A stretch of DNA of 64,000 bases from positions 81,335 through 145,334 of the forward strand of contig NZ_JBBUKT010000016.1 of the NCBI RefSeq assembly GCF_038066715.1, read 5' to 3'. Made by a program: the position numbers and the translations under genes. Shown piece after piece: positions 9,066-18,582 of the stretch. This stretch comes from Luteolibacter sp. Y139 (GTDB lineage Bacteria > Verrucomicrobiota > Verrucomicrobiia > Verrucomicrobiales > Akkermansiaceae). Numbering within the stretch: the first letter of the stretch is position 1; each line of letters starts with the position of its first letter. A model generated the notes under the pieces. That model was not told the DNA's origin, searched no databases, and saw nothing but the letters and a program-made list of their open reading frames with translations.

Positions 9066-12000
9066 TCATGGGATCGCGATCCGGACCCGCGCGAATTTCT
9101 TCGACGCGCCGCTCGCAGGAATCACCACGGTGATGTCATCGGGATCAGTACCATTTTCCACGACGGTCAGCGCCGGACTGGTGATGGCGCTGGTGGGAAC
9201 GGTCACCGATGTCCACGGGGTTACGAGATTCGTGGAACTCTCCACGGTGACGGCGTAGGCCTTCGCGGCATCCACGCGCTTGAACTGAAGTACGATGTTT
9301 CCCGTAGCATCCAGGCTGCGCGAAATGATGGACGAACTGGCGGCGCTCGCCGGAGAGGTGCCGGTCATGAACTCGATGCCATTCGGCATGCCATCGTGAT
9401 CAGGATCCGCATCGGGCGAACGGTCCGGCCCGGTGATGCTCGGATAAGTGGCGAGCCACCCATCATAGCCTGCCGGATTCGGAGTGACGGACACTTGGCT
9501 CGAGATCGGGGTTTCTTCCCCGCCATTCACCGCGGTCACCACGTAGTAGTAGGGTGTGCCATTGGTCAGGCCGGTATTCACGAAGTTCGTGGACGAGACG
9601 TTTCCGACAGTGGTGTAGGAGCTGCCGCTGATGGTCGATCGCTTCACGTTGTAGGAGGCGGCACCGGGAGTCGCCGTCCAGGCCAAGCTCGCCTGTGCAT
9701 CTCCGGGCGTCGCCACCAGATTCGTCGGCGCGGACATCGTCGGCGCTCCATAGACCGCGAGCTGTGCGTAGCCCACCCAGCCGTTCTCTGAAGTCGGCGT
9801 GGTGAAGTCGAACTTCACCGCCGCCACGTTCGTGGCCAGCACGCCGCTGGATGCCGTCAAGGTGGACCGCGTCGTGGACTGCACGCCCGAGGGATTGGTC
9901 GGGTTGTAATTGACCGCGCGCAGCGTGATGAAGGTATTCGGCGTGGCGACCTTCGAGTAGGAGACCGTGTAGGCCTGCTGGTCGCGACCGGCATCCGCCC
10001 AACCGCCGTGGACCATGATCTTGGTCAACGTATGGCCGTTGGCGTTGGCCGGCAGCGTGTAGATGACCGAGGTTCCGGCGCCATTGCCATTGCCGCAGCT
10101 CAGGTAGTTGAAGCTGTTTTCTCCGCCCGTGGTCGGGCTGATCGAAAGGCTGCGAATCGTGGTGAGCGCGGCTGAGTTCTTGCCATTCGAATTGATGCTG
10201 AAGTTGCCCGCGGCAGTCGAGGGCGACATGCCACTGATGAGACTGTCATCTGCGGCCAGCTTCCAACTCGGAGTGAAGGTGGTGTTTCCGCCCAGCCCGG
10301 TCTGTGCCGCCATCGCGGCGATCACGTTGTTCACGGGAGCAGGTGCAGCAGTGACCGTTAGAGTGGACGCGTTGCTGGTGGCCGTTCCACTCGAATTGGT
10401 AGCCTTCAGACGGTAGCTTGCCGTGTCGCTGGTCTGCAGGTTGCTCAGGGTCAGCGTCGGCGTGTTCGCTCCGGCGATGTCGCTGGGGACGCCGCTCACC
10501 ACCTTCTGCCATTGGTAGGTCAATGGGGTGGCGCCCGTGATCGAAGCGCTGAAGGTCACCTGGCCACCCACAACATCCGCCGCCGTTGCAGGGGAGGTCT
10601 GGAGGGTGATGGCGGGCTCCAGCGGCGTGCCATACACGGCGATTTCAGTGTAGCCGACCCAGCCATTTTCAGGCGCAGGCGTAGTGAAATCGAACTTGAG
10701 CGCGGCGACGCTGCTGGCGAGCGGGGCCGCGGTGGAGGAAGTCAAGGTGGAGCGGGTCGCGCATTGGACGGCCGCGGGGTTCGCCGGGTTGTTGTTGACC
10801 ACTGCGAGCGAGATGAAGGTCGTAGGATCAGCGACGGTGGAATACGAGACCGTGTAGGCCTGTTGATCGCGACCGGCATCCGGCCAGCTGCCATGGACCA
10901 CGATCTTCGAGAGACTGTAGCCAGCCGGCGCGGTGCCGAGATTGTAGGTCACTGATTGGCCCGCGCCTCCACCGGCGCTCACCTGTGTTGCGGTCGCGCC
11001 GCCGGAGTTATAGGCCGAGCGGCCCACGCTGCCATCGGTGAGAACGTTGGTGCTATTGGTGAAGTTGCCAGTGCCGATTTCTGACGGTGACTTGGAGGCG
11101 ATCAGGCTGCCTGGTGCGACTTCCCAGGTCGATGTAAACTGCGGGCTCGCACTGCCGAGACCTGTCTGTGCCGCATGGCTGGTGATCACATCGTTCACCG
11201 GCGCTGGCACGCTGGTGACCGTGAGCGTGCTGGTTCCACTCACGGAAACGCCCGCCGTATTGGTGGCCCGGAGGCGGTAGGATCCCGCATCGCCCAGCTG
11301 GAGATTGGAAAGCGTCAGTGTCGGCGTGGTTGCACCAGCGATATCGATCGATTGCCCGTCCACGAGCTTCTGCCATTGATAGGTGGTCGGAAGGCCGGTG
11401 CTGAAGGCCGCGACGAAACTCACCTCGCTGCCAACCACATCCGTCGCGGTGGCAGGCGAGGTATTGGCGACGAGCGCGGGACCGGGATTGGCCGCGAGCG
11501 GCGGGTTGAAGCTGATGCTGTCGATGAAGATCGTGTTGTCGCCACCGTTCAGGTTCGTCCCCGCGAAGGTTAGCGTGTGATACGGCGCCGTGGCGGTGAA
11601 GGTCGCCGTGCGGGCCGCGAAGCTGGAAGTCCCGCCCGAGTAAGATTGGACCACTGAGTCATCGATCTTCACATCCCAGGTCTGCTGATTGCCCGAACGC
11701 TGCGCGGCCATGTAGGAGATGGTGTAGCTGGTTCCCGGGGTGAAGCCGGTGAAGGTCTGTGACGTGGTGCCGGTGAATTGAACGAAGCCTACCTGTGTGC
11801 CTTCCGGAGCAGTGGGACTGCCGAAGGCGCTGCCATTCGACGCAATGCCGGTCGCCGAGAATTTCCACGAGGCACCCGAAGGTGTGTACTGGTACTGGCC
11901 ACCGCCGAGCGCCGGGGTCTCGAAGCCGAGATTCAGGCTGCTATTGGAAACCGCGAATTCCAATGGCACCGAATCGGCAAAGCTACCGTTGTTAAACAGC

Positions 12001-15000
12001 ACGCGCGCATACGCCGTCTGGAGACCCGCTTTCACATCTCCCCAGGCGCAAGTATATGGCGCATTGGAATCCTGCCCGATCAGCGTCTTCCCGACGAAGA
12101 ACTGCACCGCATTAATGGCATTGCCATTCGCCGTCACGGATGCCGTGAAGCTGACCGGCGCATTGTTGCCAAAGGCGGCATGATTCGCGGGGCTGGTCAG
12201 GGCGACAACGGGAGTCACCGGCAGAAGCGCATCGCTCCGGCTAATGGAGACATTGTCGATGAAGACGGTGCGGTCACCGCCGGAAAGATTGGTGCCGACG
12301 AAGGACAGCGTCTGTGTCGCTGCCGATGCCACGAAGTTGGCGGAGTAGCAGGTAAAGCTGTTGCTGCCTGCGGCGTTCGATTGGATCACCGTGTTGCCGA
12401 TCTTCACGTTCCACGTTTGTCCGCCGAAGCTGCCCGGCCGTTGTGCGGCGAGGTAGCTCAAGGTGTAGGTCTTGCCGGAAGTGAATCCCGAAAGTGTCTG
12501 TGTGATCGTTCCGAGATTCTGGACGAAGGCGATCTGGCTGCCATGTGGCGCATTGGGATTGGAGAAGCCACTGCCATTCGCTGCAATGCCGGAGCCATTG
12601 CCGGGAGTGCCGCTGAAGGTCCATGATCCTCCCGTAGGATTGTAGCTATAGGCTCCGCCGCCCAAGCCGGGAGTTTCAAAGCTGAAGTTGGGGACCGCCG
12701 GACTCGCGACGAGGATCTGCACGTTGTCGATGAAGATCGTATTATCGCCCCCGGCCGTATTCGTGCCAACGAAGGACAAGGTATGGAACGAAGCCGTGGC
12801 GGTGAAGGTGTTGGTGCGGATGCCAAAACTTGAGCCACCACCCGAGTTGGACTGGAGGATCGTGTTGTCGAGCTTCACGTCCCAGGTCTGCTGGTTGCCG
12901 GGACGCTGCGCTGCCAGATAGGAGATGGTGTAGGTCGTGCCCGGTGTGAAACCCGAGAAGGTCTGCGAGATTGCCCCGGTCGACTGGATGAATGCCGCCT
13001 GGTTGCCTTCCGGAACGGTAGGATTGTTGAAGGCGCTGCCGTTCGTGACGAGGCCGGAGCCATTGCCCGCGACGCCGCCGAAGGTCCATCCACCCGTGCT
13101 GCCAGTAGGAGTGTATTGATGAGTGCCAGGGCTCAAAATCGGTGACTCGAAGCCACCCGCCACTGACAGCGCGAGGGCGCTGACTTGGGCGGAGGGGTTG
13201 CTCTCACCATTCGCGTTCACCGCGGTGACCACGTAGTAGTAGGTCACGCCGTGCGTGAGGTTACCGTCGGAATAATTGCTGGCAGTGACCGTTCCCAAGC
13301 TCGTGTAAGGCCCGCCCGGAGTGGTGGAGCGCTTCACATTGTAGCCGGTCGCCCCGTAGCTCGATCCCCAGTCCAGCTCGATCCGCAAGCTGCTGTTGAG
13401 CACCGCGGTCAAGCCAGTTGGCACCGGCGCATAGAGTTGATTGACGGCGATGACGACGCGGCGGTTCGTCTCGGTGAGCGTCGCATTGTTCACGTTCGTG
13501 ATGGTCACGAAGAGCTCGAACTGCGCGGCATAGAGCGCCGGGTTATTGGCCAGCGCCCAGTAGTCCAGCTGCGCGTTGTTCGCCACGGTGACGACGCCGG
13601 TGTTGCTGATAGAGAAAGTGCCGCCGGTATTGCCCGAGGTGATCGTATAGACCAGCGGGCTGCTGTTGGGATTGGTGGCGGGCACGTTGCCGACCACTGT
13701 GCTGTTAGGCGCGCGCTCGTTCACGCTCAGACGCGTTGGCTGCCGTGCTCCGGCGACAGTGCCGGAGATGGCGTAGTAGCCAAGGCTCGCGTAGTTGGTG
13801 AAGCCATTGGTCAGCGGATCGTTCTTGCCGGTGCCGGTGACGCGGAAGGTGTAGGTGCCAGCTGCCAGGGTCGTCGTGATCGTGGACGAGACGTCGTCCT
13901 GCGCATTGGCAGTGGCGAGAATCGTTCCCGAGGCATCGGCGAGCGTGGCCATGGTGGCAAGGTCACCCCAATCGCCGGGAGCCACCGGATCCACCTTCAG
14001 GTTGATCGCGCCGCCGGTGGTGGTGAATTGAAAGGCGTCCGTGTCGCCGGTGCGCTCGATCACGCCTTCCGCGGATGCCGTGTTGTTCGCCTGGATCTCC
14101 AGGTATCGCGACGTGGCCAAGCTGTCGCCCGTGTCGTCGTTCCGGTAGCCGACGTTGTTGTTCGTCGTGGTAATCGTGCTGAGCTCGTCCTGCGGTTGGT
14201 TGGCATTCGCATACTCGCCCTTCGCCCAAGTGGTGACCGCTTGGTAATAACCCACTCCCATGATCGGCGCCCATCCGGTCTCACCGCCGCCGTGGCCCCC
14301 ATAGTATTCCACGCCACCGGTCTGGCCTTGGTGAGCGAGCCCGAGCGTGTGACCCACTTCGTGCGAACCAACTTCCGCCGCTGCCTTGCCCACGTAGTAA
14401 ACCGACCAACACACGGTGTCGTTGCCCCAGTTCCATGAGCCGAAGTAGGCCACACCCGCTGCCGTGACCGGCGTGGTGGTGAAGCAGCAGCGCTGGCGGC
14501 TGGCTGCTGGAGCCGCGAGGAAGACCTTGATGTCGGTCGTCACGTTGATGTTGAAGGGCATGTAGTCCTCCGCCACGCGCTTCCAGATGTCCTTGATCGT
14601 GTCGTTGCCGATGTTGGGACGAGCATAGGTGATACCGCCCCAGCTGTTCGTGTAGCCACCGGCGAAGTCTAACAGCATCACCGCCGGTGAACCGGGAAGG
14701 GTCTGCAGGGAGATGATCTCGTCATTGTGCTCCGGCACATAGTCCGGCGCCAGATCGGGGCGCAGCGGGGCGATCTGCTCGGCAAGCCACTCCGGATCGG
14801 CCTCCTCCATGTTCAAGCAGACCACTTCGTCCTGGCGACGCTTCCACAGCTCGGGCTCGCCATTGGTGCCGGTCGGCTCCACTCGATAGGCGACCTTGCT
14901 CGCCGGAAACTCGACCACGCCGACCGCCTTGCCGGCCTTCCCGCCCTCCGGCGGCGTGATGAAGAAGAACTTCCCTTTCTCCGGTGCCGTCAGTTCGCCG

Positions 15001-15494
15001 GACACGTAGGAGACGACCGCTCCATTGAACTGGACGATCTTGACGACGCCTTGGGCGATGGCTCCGTCTGTTAGCTCGAAGCGAACCGGGTCGCCTTCCT
15101 TCGCCTGCTGGAAGCTCTCGATGTAGCGGACATCCCAAGCCCGCTTCGAAGTGCCGGGTCCGTGCAAACTCGCCGCGTAGGGATTGAGTGCGACATTCAT
15201 TTCGCGGGACGCGGGAGCTGTCGAAGCGGCAGCAGGGGAAGAAACCCCGGCCTCAGCGAGCACAGGAGCAGCCGCTTCCACCGCGGCCGTCATCGTGCCT
15301 TCGGCGGCTGGCGCGGACTCCCGCACATTTCTGGCCGTCGTCGGCGATGGGGCAGGGGAATGCTGCTTCCACAGTACGGTTCCAATGCAGAGCGCGAGGA
15401 GAAGTGCGGGCCACAGGAGCCGGCGAAAGCCAGGAGATGAGGAAGACACGGGATTTACGGGCGTTGGGTTGGGTGCCTTGGGTCGGCGGCACAT
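9066..15494 (-). CDS. giant secreted zinc metallopeptidase with beta-domain tail
   Basis: A 2142-residue protein. The start at 15494 is chosen because it directly precedes a basic stretch and a hydrophobic anchor (LLWPALLLALCIGTVLW, about residues 24-40). The catalytic part has a metzincin-type zinc site, HEVGHTLGLAH, with its first His at about residue 378. The tail is a patchwork: a pre-peptidase-like domain, a cadherin-like part, a fibronectin III domain, and three copies of a roughly 150-residue module beginning GFESP or NFSFETP. A bacterial Ig domain sits between modules 2 and 3, followed by two Ig plus discoidin-like units, another fibronectin III domain, and a C-terminal DADPDHDGMPNGIEF calcium-binding segment. 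It probably acts on extracellular protein or glycoprotein while the tail binds surfaces or carbohydrate. It is transcribed away from the GH43 gene at 15.7 kb, so the 242 bases between them should hold both promoters. Confidence 0.88.
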   Translation of the reverse strand: MCRRPKAPNPTPVNPVSSSSPGFRRLLWPALLLALCIGTVLWKQHSPAPSPTTARNVRESAPAAEGTMTAAVEAAAPVLAEAGVSSPAAASTAPASREMNVALNPYAASLHGPGTSKRAWDVRYIESFQQAKEGDPVRFELTDGAIAQGVVKIVQFNGAVVSYVSGELTAPEKGKFFFITPPEGGKAGKAVGVVEFPASKVAYRVEPTGTNGEPELWKRRQDEVVCLNMEEADPEWLAEQIAPLRPDLAPDYVPEHNDEIISLQTLPGSPAVMLLDFAGGYTNSWGGITYARPNIGNDTIKDIWKRVAEDYMPFNINVTTDIKVFLAAPAASRQRCCFTTTPVTAAGVAYFGSWNWGNDTVCWSVYYVGKAAAEVGSHEVGHTLGLAHQGQTGGVEYYGGHGGGETGWAPIMGVGYYQAVTTWAKGEYANANQPQDELSTITTTNNNVGYRNDDTGDSLATSRYLEIQANNTASAEGVIERTGDTDAFQFTTTGGAINLKVDPVAPGDWGDLATMATLADASGTILATANAQDDVSSTITTTLAAGTYTFRVTGTGKNDPLTNGFTNYASLGYYAISGTVAGARQPTRLSVNERAPNSTVVGNVPATNPNSSPLVYTITSGNTGGTFSISNTGVVTVANNAQLDYWALANNPALYAAQFELFVTITNVNNATLTETNRRVVIAVNQLYAPVPTGLTAVLNSSLRIELDWGSSYGATGYNVKRSTTPGGPYTSLGTVTASNYSDGNLTHGVTYYYVVTAVNANGESNPSAQVSALALSVAGGFESPILSPGTHQYTPTGSTGGWTFGGVAGNGSGLVTNGSAFNNPTVPEGNQAAFIQSTGAISQTFSGFTPGTTYTISYLAAQRPGNQQTWDVKLDNTILQSNSGGGSSFGIRTNTFTATASFHTLSFVGTNTAGGDNTIFIDNVQILVASPAVPNFSFETPGLGGGAYSYNPTGGSWTFSGTPGNGSGIAANGSGFSNPNAPHGSQIAFVQNLGTITQTLSGFTSGKTYTLSYLAAQRPGSFGGQTWNVKIGNTVIQSNAAGSNSFTCYSANFVASAATQTLSFVGTNLSGGDRTVFIDNVSISRSDALLPVTPVVALTSPANHAAFGNNAPVSFTASVTANGNAINAVQFFVGKTLIGQDSNAPYTCAWGDVKAGLQTAYARVLFNNGSFADSVPLEFAVSNSSLNLGFETPALGGGQYQYTPSGASWKFSATGIASNGSAFGSPTAPEGTQVGFVQFTGTTSQTFTGFTPGTSYTISYMAAQRSGNQQTWDVKIDDSVVQSYSGGTSSFAARTATFTATAPYHTLTFAGTNLNGGDNTIFIDSISFNPPLAANPGPALVANTSPATATDVVGSEVSFVAAFSTGLPTTYQWQKLVDGQSIDIAGATTPTLTLSNLQLGDAGSYRLRATNTAGVSVSGTSTLTVTSVPAPVNDVITSHAAQTGLGSASPQFTSTWEVAPGSLIASKSPSEIGTGNFTNSTNVLTDGSVGRSAYNSGGATATQVSAGGGAGQSVTYNLGTAPAGYSLSKIVVHGSWPDAGRDQQAYTVSYSTVADPTTFISLAVVNNNPANPAAVQCATRSTLTSSTAAPLASSVAALKFDFTTPAPENGWVGYTEIAVYGTPLEPAITLQTSPATAADVVGGQVTFSASITGATPLTYQWQKVVSGVPSDIAGANTPTLTLSNLQTSDTASYRLKATNSSGTATSNASTLTVTAAPAPVNNVIAAMAAQTGLGGNTTFTPSWKLAADDSLISGMSPSTAAGNFSINSNGKNSAALTTIRSLSISPTTGGENSFNYLSCGNGNGAGTSVIYTLPANANGHTLTKIMVHGGWADAGRDQQAYTVSYSKVATPNTFITLRAVNYNPTNPSGVQSTTRSTLTASSGVLATNVAAVKFDFTTPTSENGWVGYAQLAVYGAPTMSAPTNLVATPGDAQASLAWTATPGAASYNVKRSTISGSSYTTVGNVSSTNFVNTGLTNGTPYYYVVTAVNGGEETPISSQVSVTPNPAGYDGWLATYPSITGPDRSPDADPDHDGMPNGIEFMTGTSPASAASSSIISRSLDATGNIVLQFKRVDAAKAYAVTVESSTNLVTPWTSVTVPTSAITSPALTVVENGTDPDDITVVIPASGASKKFARVRIAIP
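11510..13160 (-). repeat. three internal repeats of a ~450-base carbohydrate-binding-like module
   Basis: Within the metallopeptidase gene three modules, at about 13150-12710, 12690-12245 and 11945-11510, encode the same plan. Each has a FESP/FETP start, a GSGSAFxxPxxPEG-type centre, TxTFSGFTPGTxYTISYLAAQR, QTWDVKxDxxxxQS and an end SFVGTNxxGGDxTIFIDN. They are conserved at both protein and DNA level, so they are internal duplications rather than a mobile repeat. Confidence 0.8.
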
Positions 15495-15736
15495 GGGCAG
15501 ACTCGCCCAATCGTCAGCCGTGCCCACACGGACGTGAGCAGTCGGAACGGCCTCGGAATTGGGTTTGGAAGTGTCGTCCCGACCCCGGCTGAGACACCGG
15601 TCGCGAGAACGAGCAATGATCTCAGTATCAGAAGAAGCGTGGTCCCGCCTACCTACGGGTTTCTAGAGGGTGGATCGCCCTAGGGGGGCAAATTGCCGTT
15701 TCCTTCTCTCCCCGGCGCTCGTAGGAATCCCATGCG

Positions 15737-16786
15737 ATGAAATGGATGCCGAAGTTCCTGTTCCTAGCCGCCGCCCTTTTGGCGGGGGAGGTCCGTGCCG
15801 AAGATGAAGCGAAGGACGGCACCTGGGCGCTCGCCTATTTCCGGCAGCGCTATCCGACACGGGTCGAGGTCGATGCGAATGGAAAAGTCCACGATGTCCC
15901 CCTGCCGGACCCCATGAGCGTGGAGCAGTTGCATTTCGCGCTGAGCACGGATGGCCGGCACTGGACGCCGCTGGCGGGGAATGAGCCGGTATGGACTCAA
16001 CAGCTTCGCGATCCCTTCATCCACCGCGCTCCCGACGGCGTGTGGCACCTGATGGGAACCGGTCGCGCTGCCGGTGACCAACGAAGGGGCCACGGGCCGG
16101 TGTGTCTCCACGCGACCTCGCGCGATCTGATCACCTGGGACACCGTCGAATCGCTGCCATTGATGGACGGCGTCAGTGACAAGGATGGAAGGCGGCCCCG
16201 CAATATCTGGGCGCCCGAGTGGTTCTTCGACGCAAAGGCCGGCGAGTTCTTCGTCTTCTGGTCCTCCAGCTTCGAGGACGCGGGCTGGAAGGACAGTCGG
16301 CTTTGGTTCTCCCGGACCAAGGACTGGAAAACTTTCACGCCCGCGAAGGTGCTGTTCGATCCCGACTACTCGGTCATTGATGGCACGCTCCGCGAGGTCG
16401 ATGGGACCTACTACCTCTTCCACAAGGAAGAGGAATTCGGCGAACGCACCGGTGAGCGCCGCGCCATCCGGCTCGCCACCTCGAAGAACATCGAGGGACC
16501 GTATGAGATCCTGCAAGGCCCGCTCAACAAGGGCCAGATCGTTCCGACGATCACCGAAGGCTGCTCGATCATGCCCGACCCGAGCGGCTCCGGCTGGCTC
16601 CTGCTCTACGACTACTGCATGACGAATCGGTTCGGCGCCTCTTCCTCGCTCGACCTGAAGGATTGGAAGGTGGTGGATGACGTGAAGTTCCCGCCCGATG
16701 CCCGGCACGGCAGCGCTTTCCAGCTGAAGCCTGAAGAGGCAGAGCGGCTAAAGAAACAATTCCCATCGCCTGCGGAAGGGAAGTGA
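15737..16786 (+). CDS. secreted GH43-type beta-propeller hydrolase
   Basis: A 349-residue protein with a signal peptide (residues 1-21, ending VRA) and a five-bladed propeller. Candidate catalytic acids in GH43 order are Asp92 in LRDPFIHR, an Asp near residue 214 in SVIDGT and a Glu near residue 274 in ITEGCS. Aromatic motifs IWAPEWFFD and DGTYYLFHKEEE are typical of arabinofuranosidase or galactosidase-like GH43 members. No accessory binding module is present, unlike the first GH43 gene. It is transcribed divergently from the giant metallopeptidase. The upstream 80 bases contain a C-rich tract but no clear Shine-Dalgarno. Substrate not predictable; periplasmic or extracellular location is inferred from the signal. 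Confidence 0.82.
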   Translation: MKWMPKFLFLAAALLAGEVRAEDEAKDGTWALAYFRQRYPTRVEVDANGKVHDVPLPDPMSVEQLHFALSTDGRHWTPLAGNEPVWTQQLRDPFIHRAPDGVWHLMGTGRAAGDQRRGHGPVCLHATSRDLITWDTVESLPLMDGVSDKDGRRPRNIWAPEWFFDAKAGEFFVFWSSSFEDAGWKDSRLWFSRTKDWKTFTPAKVLFDPDYSVIDGTLREVDGTYYLFHKEEEFGERTGERRAIRLATSKNIEGPYEILQGPLNKGQIVPTITEGCSIMPDPSGSGWLLLYDYCMTNRFGASSSLDLKDWKVVDDVKFPPDARHGSAFQLKPEEAERLKKQFPSPAEGK

Positions 16787-16861
16787 CCGGGTGCTGCCGC
16801 GTTTTTCCTTTGCCGGATCAGCATATCTGCGGAGTTTGCCAGCGCTCCGCCGATCTTCTCC

Positions 16862-17782
16862 ATGAACGATTCCCCGATTATCCAAGCCCGTGGTGTGGCG
16901 AAGCGCTTCGGGGACTTCGAGGCGCTTGCGGCGCTGGATCTCGAGGTGAGGAAAGGCCAATGCGTCGGTCTGCTAGGCCCGAATGGAGCGGGCAAGTCCA
17001 CGTTTATCGGTTGCCTCTATGGTGTGGTCGCGCGAACCGGCGGATCGCTGGAAGTCTTCGGCCTCGATCCCGCGAAGCAGGCGCGCGATATCAAGCGCCG
17101 CATCGGCGTGGTGCCACAGGAGAATGCCTTGGATGAAGGCCTGACCGTGTTGGAAAACATGCGGATCTACGCAGGCTTCAGTGAAGTCCCCCGCAAGACC
17201 GCCGATCCCCGGATCGCCGAGCTGCTCTCCTACATGATGCTGGACGCCAAGCGCGACGCGACGATCAAAACGCTCTCCGGGGGCATGAAGCGCCGCCTCA
17301 CCTTCGTTCGCGCGCTGCTCGCCGATCCCGAGCTGCTGATCCTCGATGAACCGACCACCGGTCTCGATCCCTCGGTGCGGCACCTGCTCTGGGAAAAGGT
17401 CATCGAGCTGCGTGACAAGGGAAAGACCATCCTCGTCACCACCCACTACATGCACGAGGCCGAAGTGCTCTGCGACCAGATCGTGATCCTCGATCGCGGC
17501 AAGGTGGTAGGCACCGGGGCGCCGAAAGAATTGATCGAACGCGAAGCTCCCGGCTTCGTCGGCATCTTCCCGCCCCACACGGACGAGGCGATCAAGCCAC
17601 ACCTCGATCCCTCTTGGGTGCTCTTCCATCAGGGCCGGCAATGCTGCGTGAGGGCCCCACGGTTCGACGATCTGTTAGAACTGCAGCGCGCCTCCGGCCA
17701 GACCGCCTTGCAAATGCGTCCCGCCAATCTCGAGGACGTGTATCTCAAACTCACCGGCAGCGAACTCAGCGACGATGAATGA
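16862..17782 (+). CDS. ABC exporter ATP-binding subunit (NodI/DrrA type)
   Basis: A 306-residue ATPase. It has Walker A GPNGAGKST (residues 39-47), signature LSGGM (138-142), Walker B LLILDEPTTG (about 158-167) and the switch His in TTHYMHEAE. The C-terminal extension after residue 230 is typical of NodI/DrrA/CcmA-like exporters. It overlaps the permease gene by eight bases, so both are translated from one message and form a 2+2 exporter in the inner membrane. Substrate is unknown: NodIJ relatives move lipo-oligosaccharides and DrrAB relatives move drugs. The neighbours (GH43 upstream, PH-domain protein downstream and convergent) do not decide it. Confidence 0.93.
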   Translation: MNDSPIIQARGVAKRFGDFEALAALDLEVRKGQCVGLLGPNGAGKSTFIGCLYGVVARTGGSLEVFGLDPAKQARDIKRRIGVVPQENALDEGLTVLENMRIYAGFSEVPRKTADPRIAELLSYMMLDAKRDATIKTLSGGMKRRLTFVRALLADPELLILDEPTTGLDPSVRHLLWEKVIELRDKGKTILVTTHYMHEAEVLCDQIVILDRGKVVGTGAPKELIEREAPGFVGIFPPHTDEAIKPHLDPSWVLFHQGRQCCVRAPRFDDLLELQRASGQTALQMRPANLEDVYLKLTGSELSDDE

Positions 17783-18551
17783 CCGTCTCCCAAGCCTCCG
17801 CCTGAGCTGGCAAGTGGTCATCCGGAACTGGATGGTCTACCGGAAGGATTTCCTCGCGAACATCTCACCGACGCTGGCGGACCCGGCGCTGATCCTGGGC
17901 TCGCTGGGCATGGGGCTGTCTGGCTACGTCGGGAGGATCGATGACATGAGCTACGCGCAATTCCTCGCGCCTGGCATGATCGCGACCACGGCCCTGTTCA
18001 CCGCGTTCTTCGAGAGCAGCTACGGCTTCTATGTGCGCATGACCTTCGAGTCGGTATTCAAGGCGATGCTCACCACGCCCATCGGCGTGAACGAAGTGGT
18101 CACGGGCGAGTTCATGTGGGTCTTCGTCCGGGCCGCCCTGATGGGTCTCGGGGTGGCGTTGGTGCTGCTGGCGTTCGGCCTGCTGCCGAATCCCCTGGCG
18201 ATCATGATTTGTCCGCTGATCGGAGGGGTCTTGGCGTTGCCGTGCGCCGCCATCGGGCTGCTGGCCTCGGCGTGGGTTCGGAACATCAATCAATTCCAGA
18301 CCGTCTACTCCTTCCTCATCGCGCCGATCTTTTACCTGTCCGGAGTGTTCTTCCCCGTTCCTTCGAATTCATTCCTCGGCCACCTCGTGCAGTGGTCGCC
18401 CTTTTATCACGGGGTGAAGCTGATCCAGTTCACGGTCTGGGGAAAGGCGGACTGGAGTGCGGTTCTTTGGCACGCGGGCTTGCTCGGCTTCTTCGCCATC
18501 CTGCTCTGTGGCCTGTCGTTCCGGTTCATCGGCCGCAAGCTCACCACGTGA
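17775..18551 (+). CDS. ABC-2 type permease (NodJ/DrrB type)
   Basis: A 258-residue inner-membrane protein with about six transmembrane helices. The ABC-2 family motif region is present: PGMIATTALFTAFFESSYG in the first half and APIFYLSGVFFPV with PFYHGVKLIQ in the second. Its ATG lies inside the end of the ATPase gene (eight-base overlap), the normal arrangement for this pair. It forms the pore of the exporter. It ends 31 bases before the stop of the convergent PH-domain gene, and no clear terminator was seen in that gap. Confidence 0.92.
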   Translation: MNDRLPSLRLSWQVVIRNWMVYRKDFLANISPTLADPALILGSLGMGLSGYVGRIDDMSYAQFLAPGMIATTALFTAFFESSYGFYVRMTFESVFKAMLTTPIGVNEVVTGEFMWVFVRAALMGLGVALVLLAFGLLPNPLAIMICPLIGGVLALPCAAIGLLASAWVRNINQFQTVYSFLIAPIFYLSGVFFPVPSNSFLGHLVQWSPFYHGVKLIQFTVWGKADWSAVLWHAGLLGFFAILLCGLSFRFIGRKLTT

Positions 18552-18582
18552 CCCGGGCCTACCAGCACGGCGTTGGTGCTCG

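Noticed and set aside
13185..14438. Antisense 417-codon frame
   Set aside because: Shadow of the metallopeptidase gene; no signal, domain or start context, while the opposite strand has the HExxH site and known domains.
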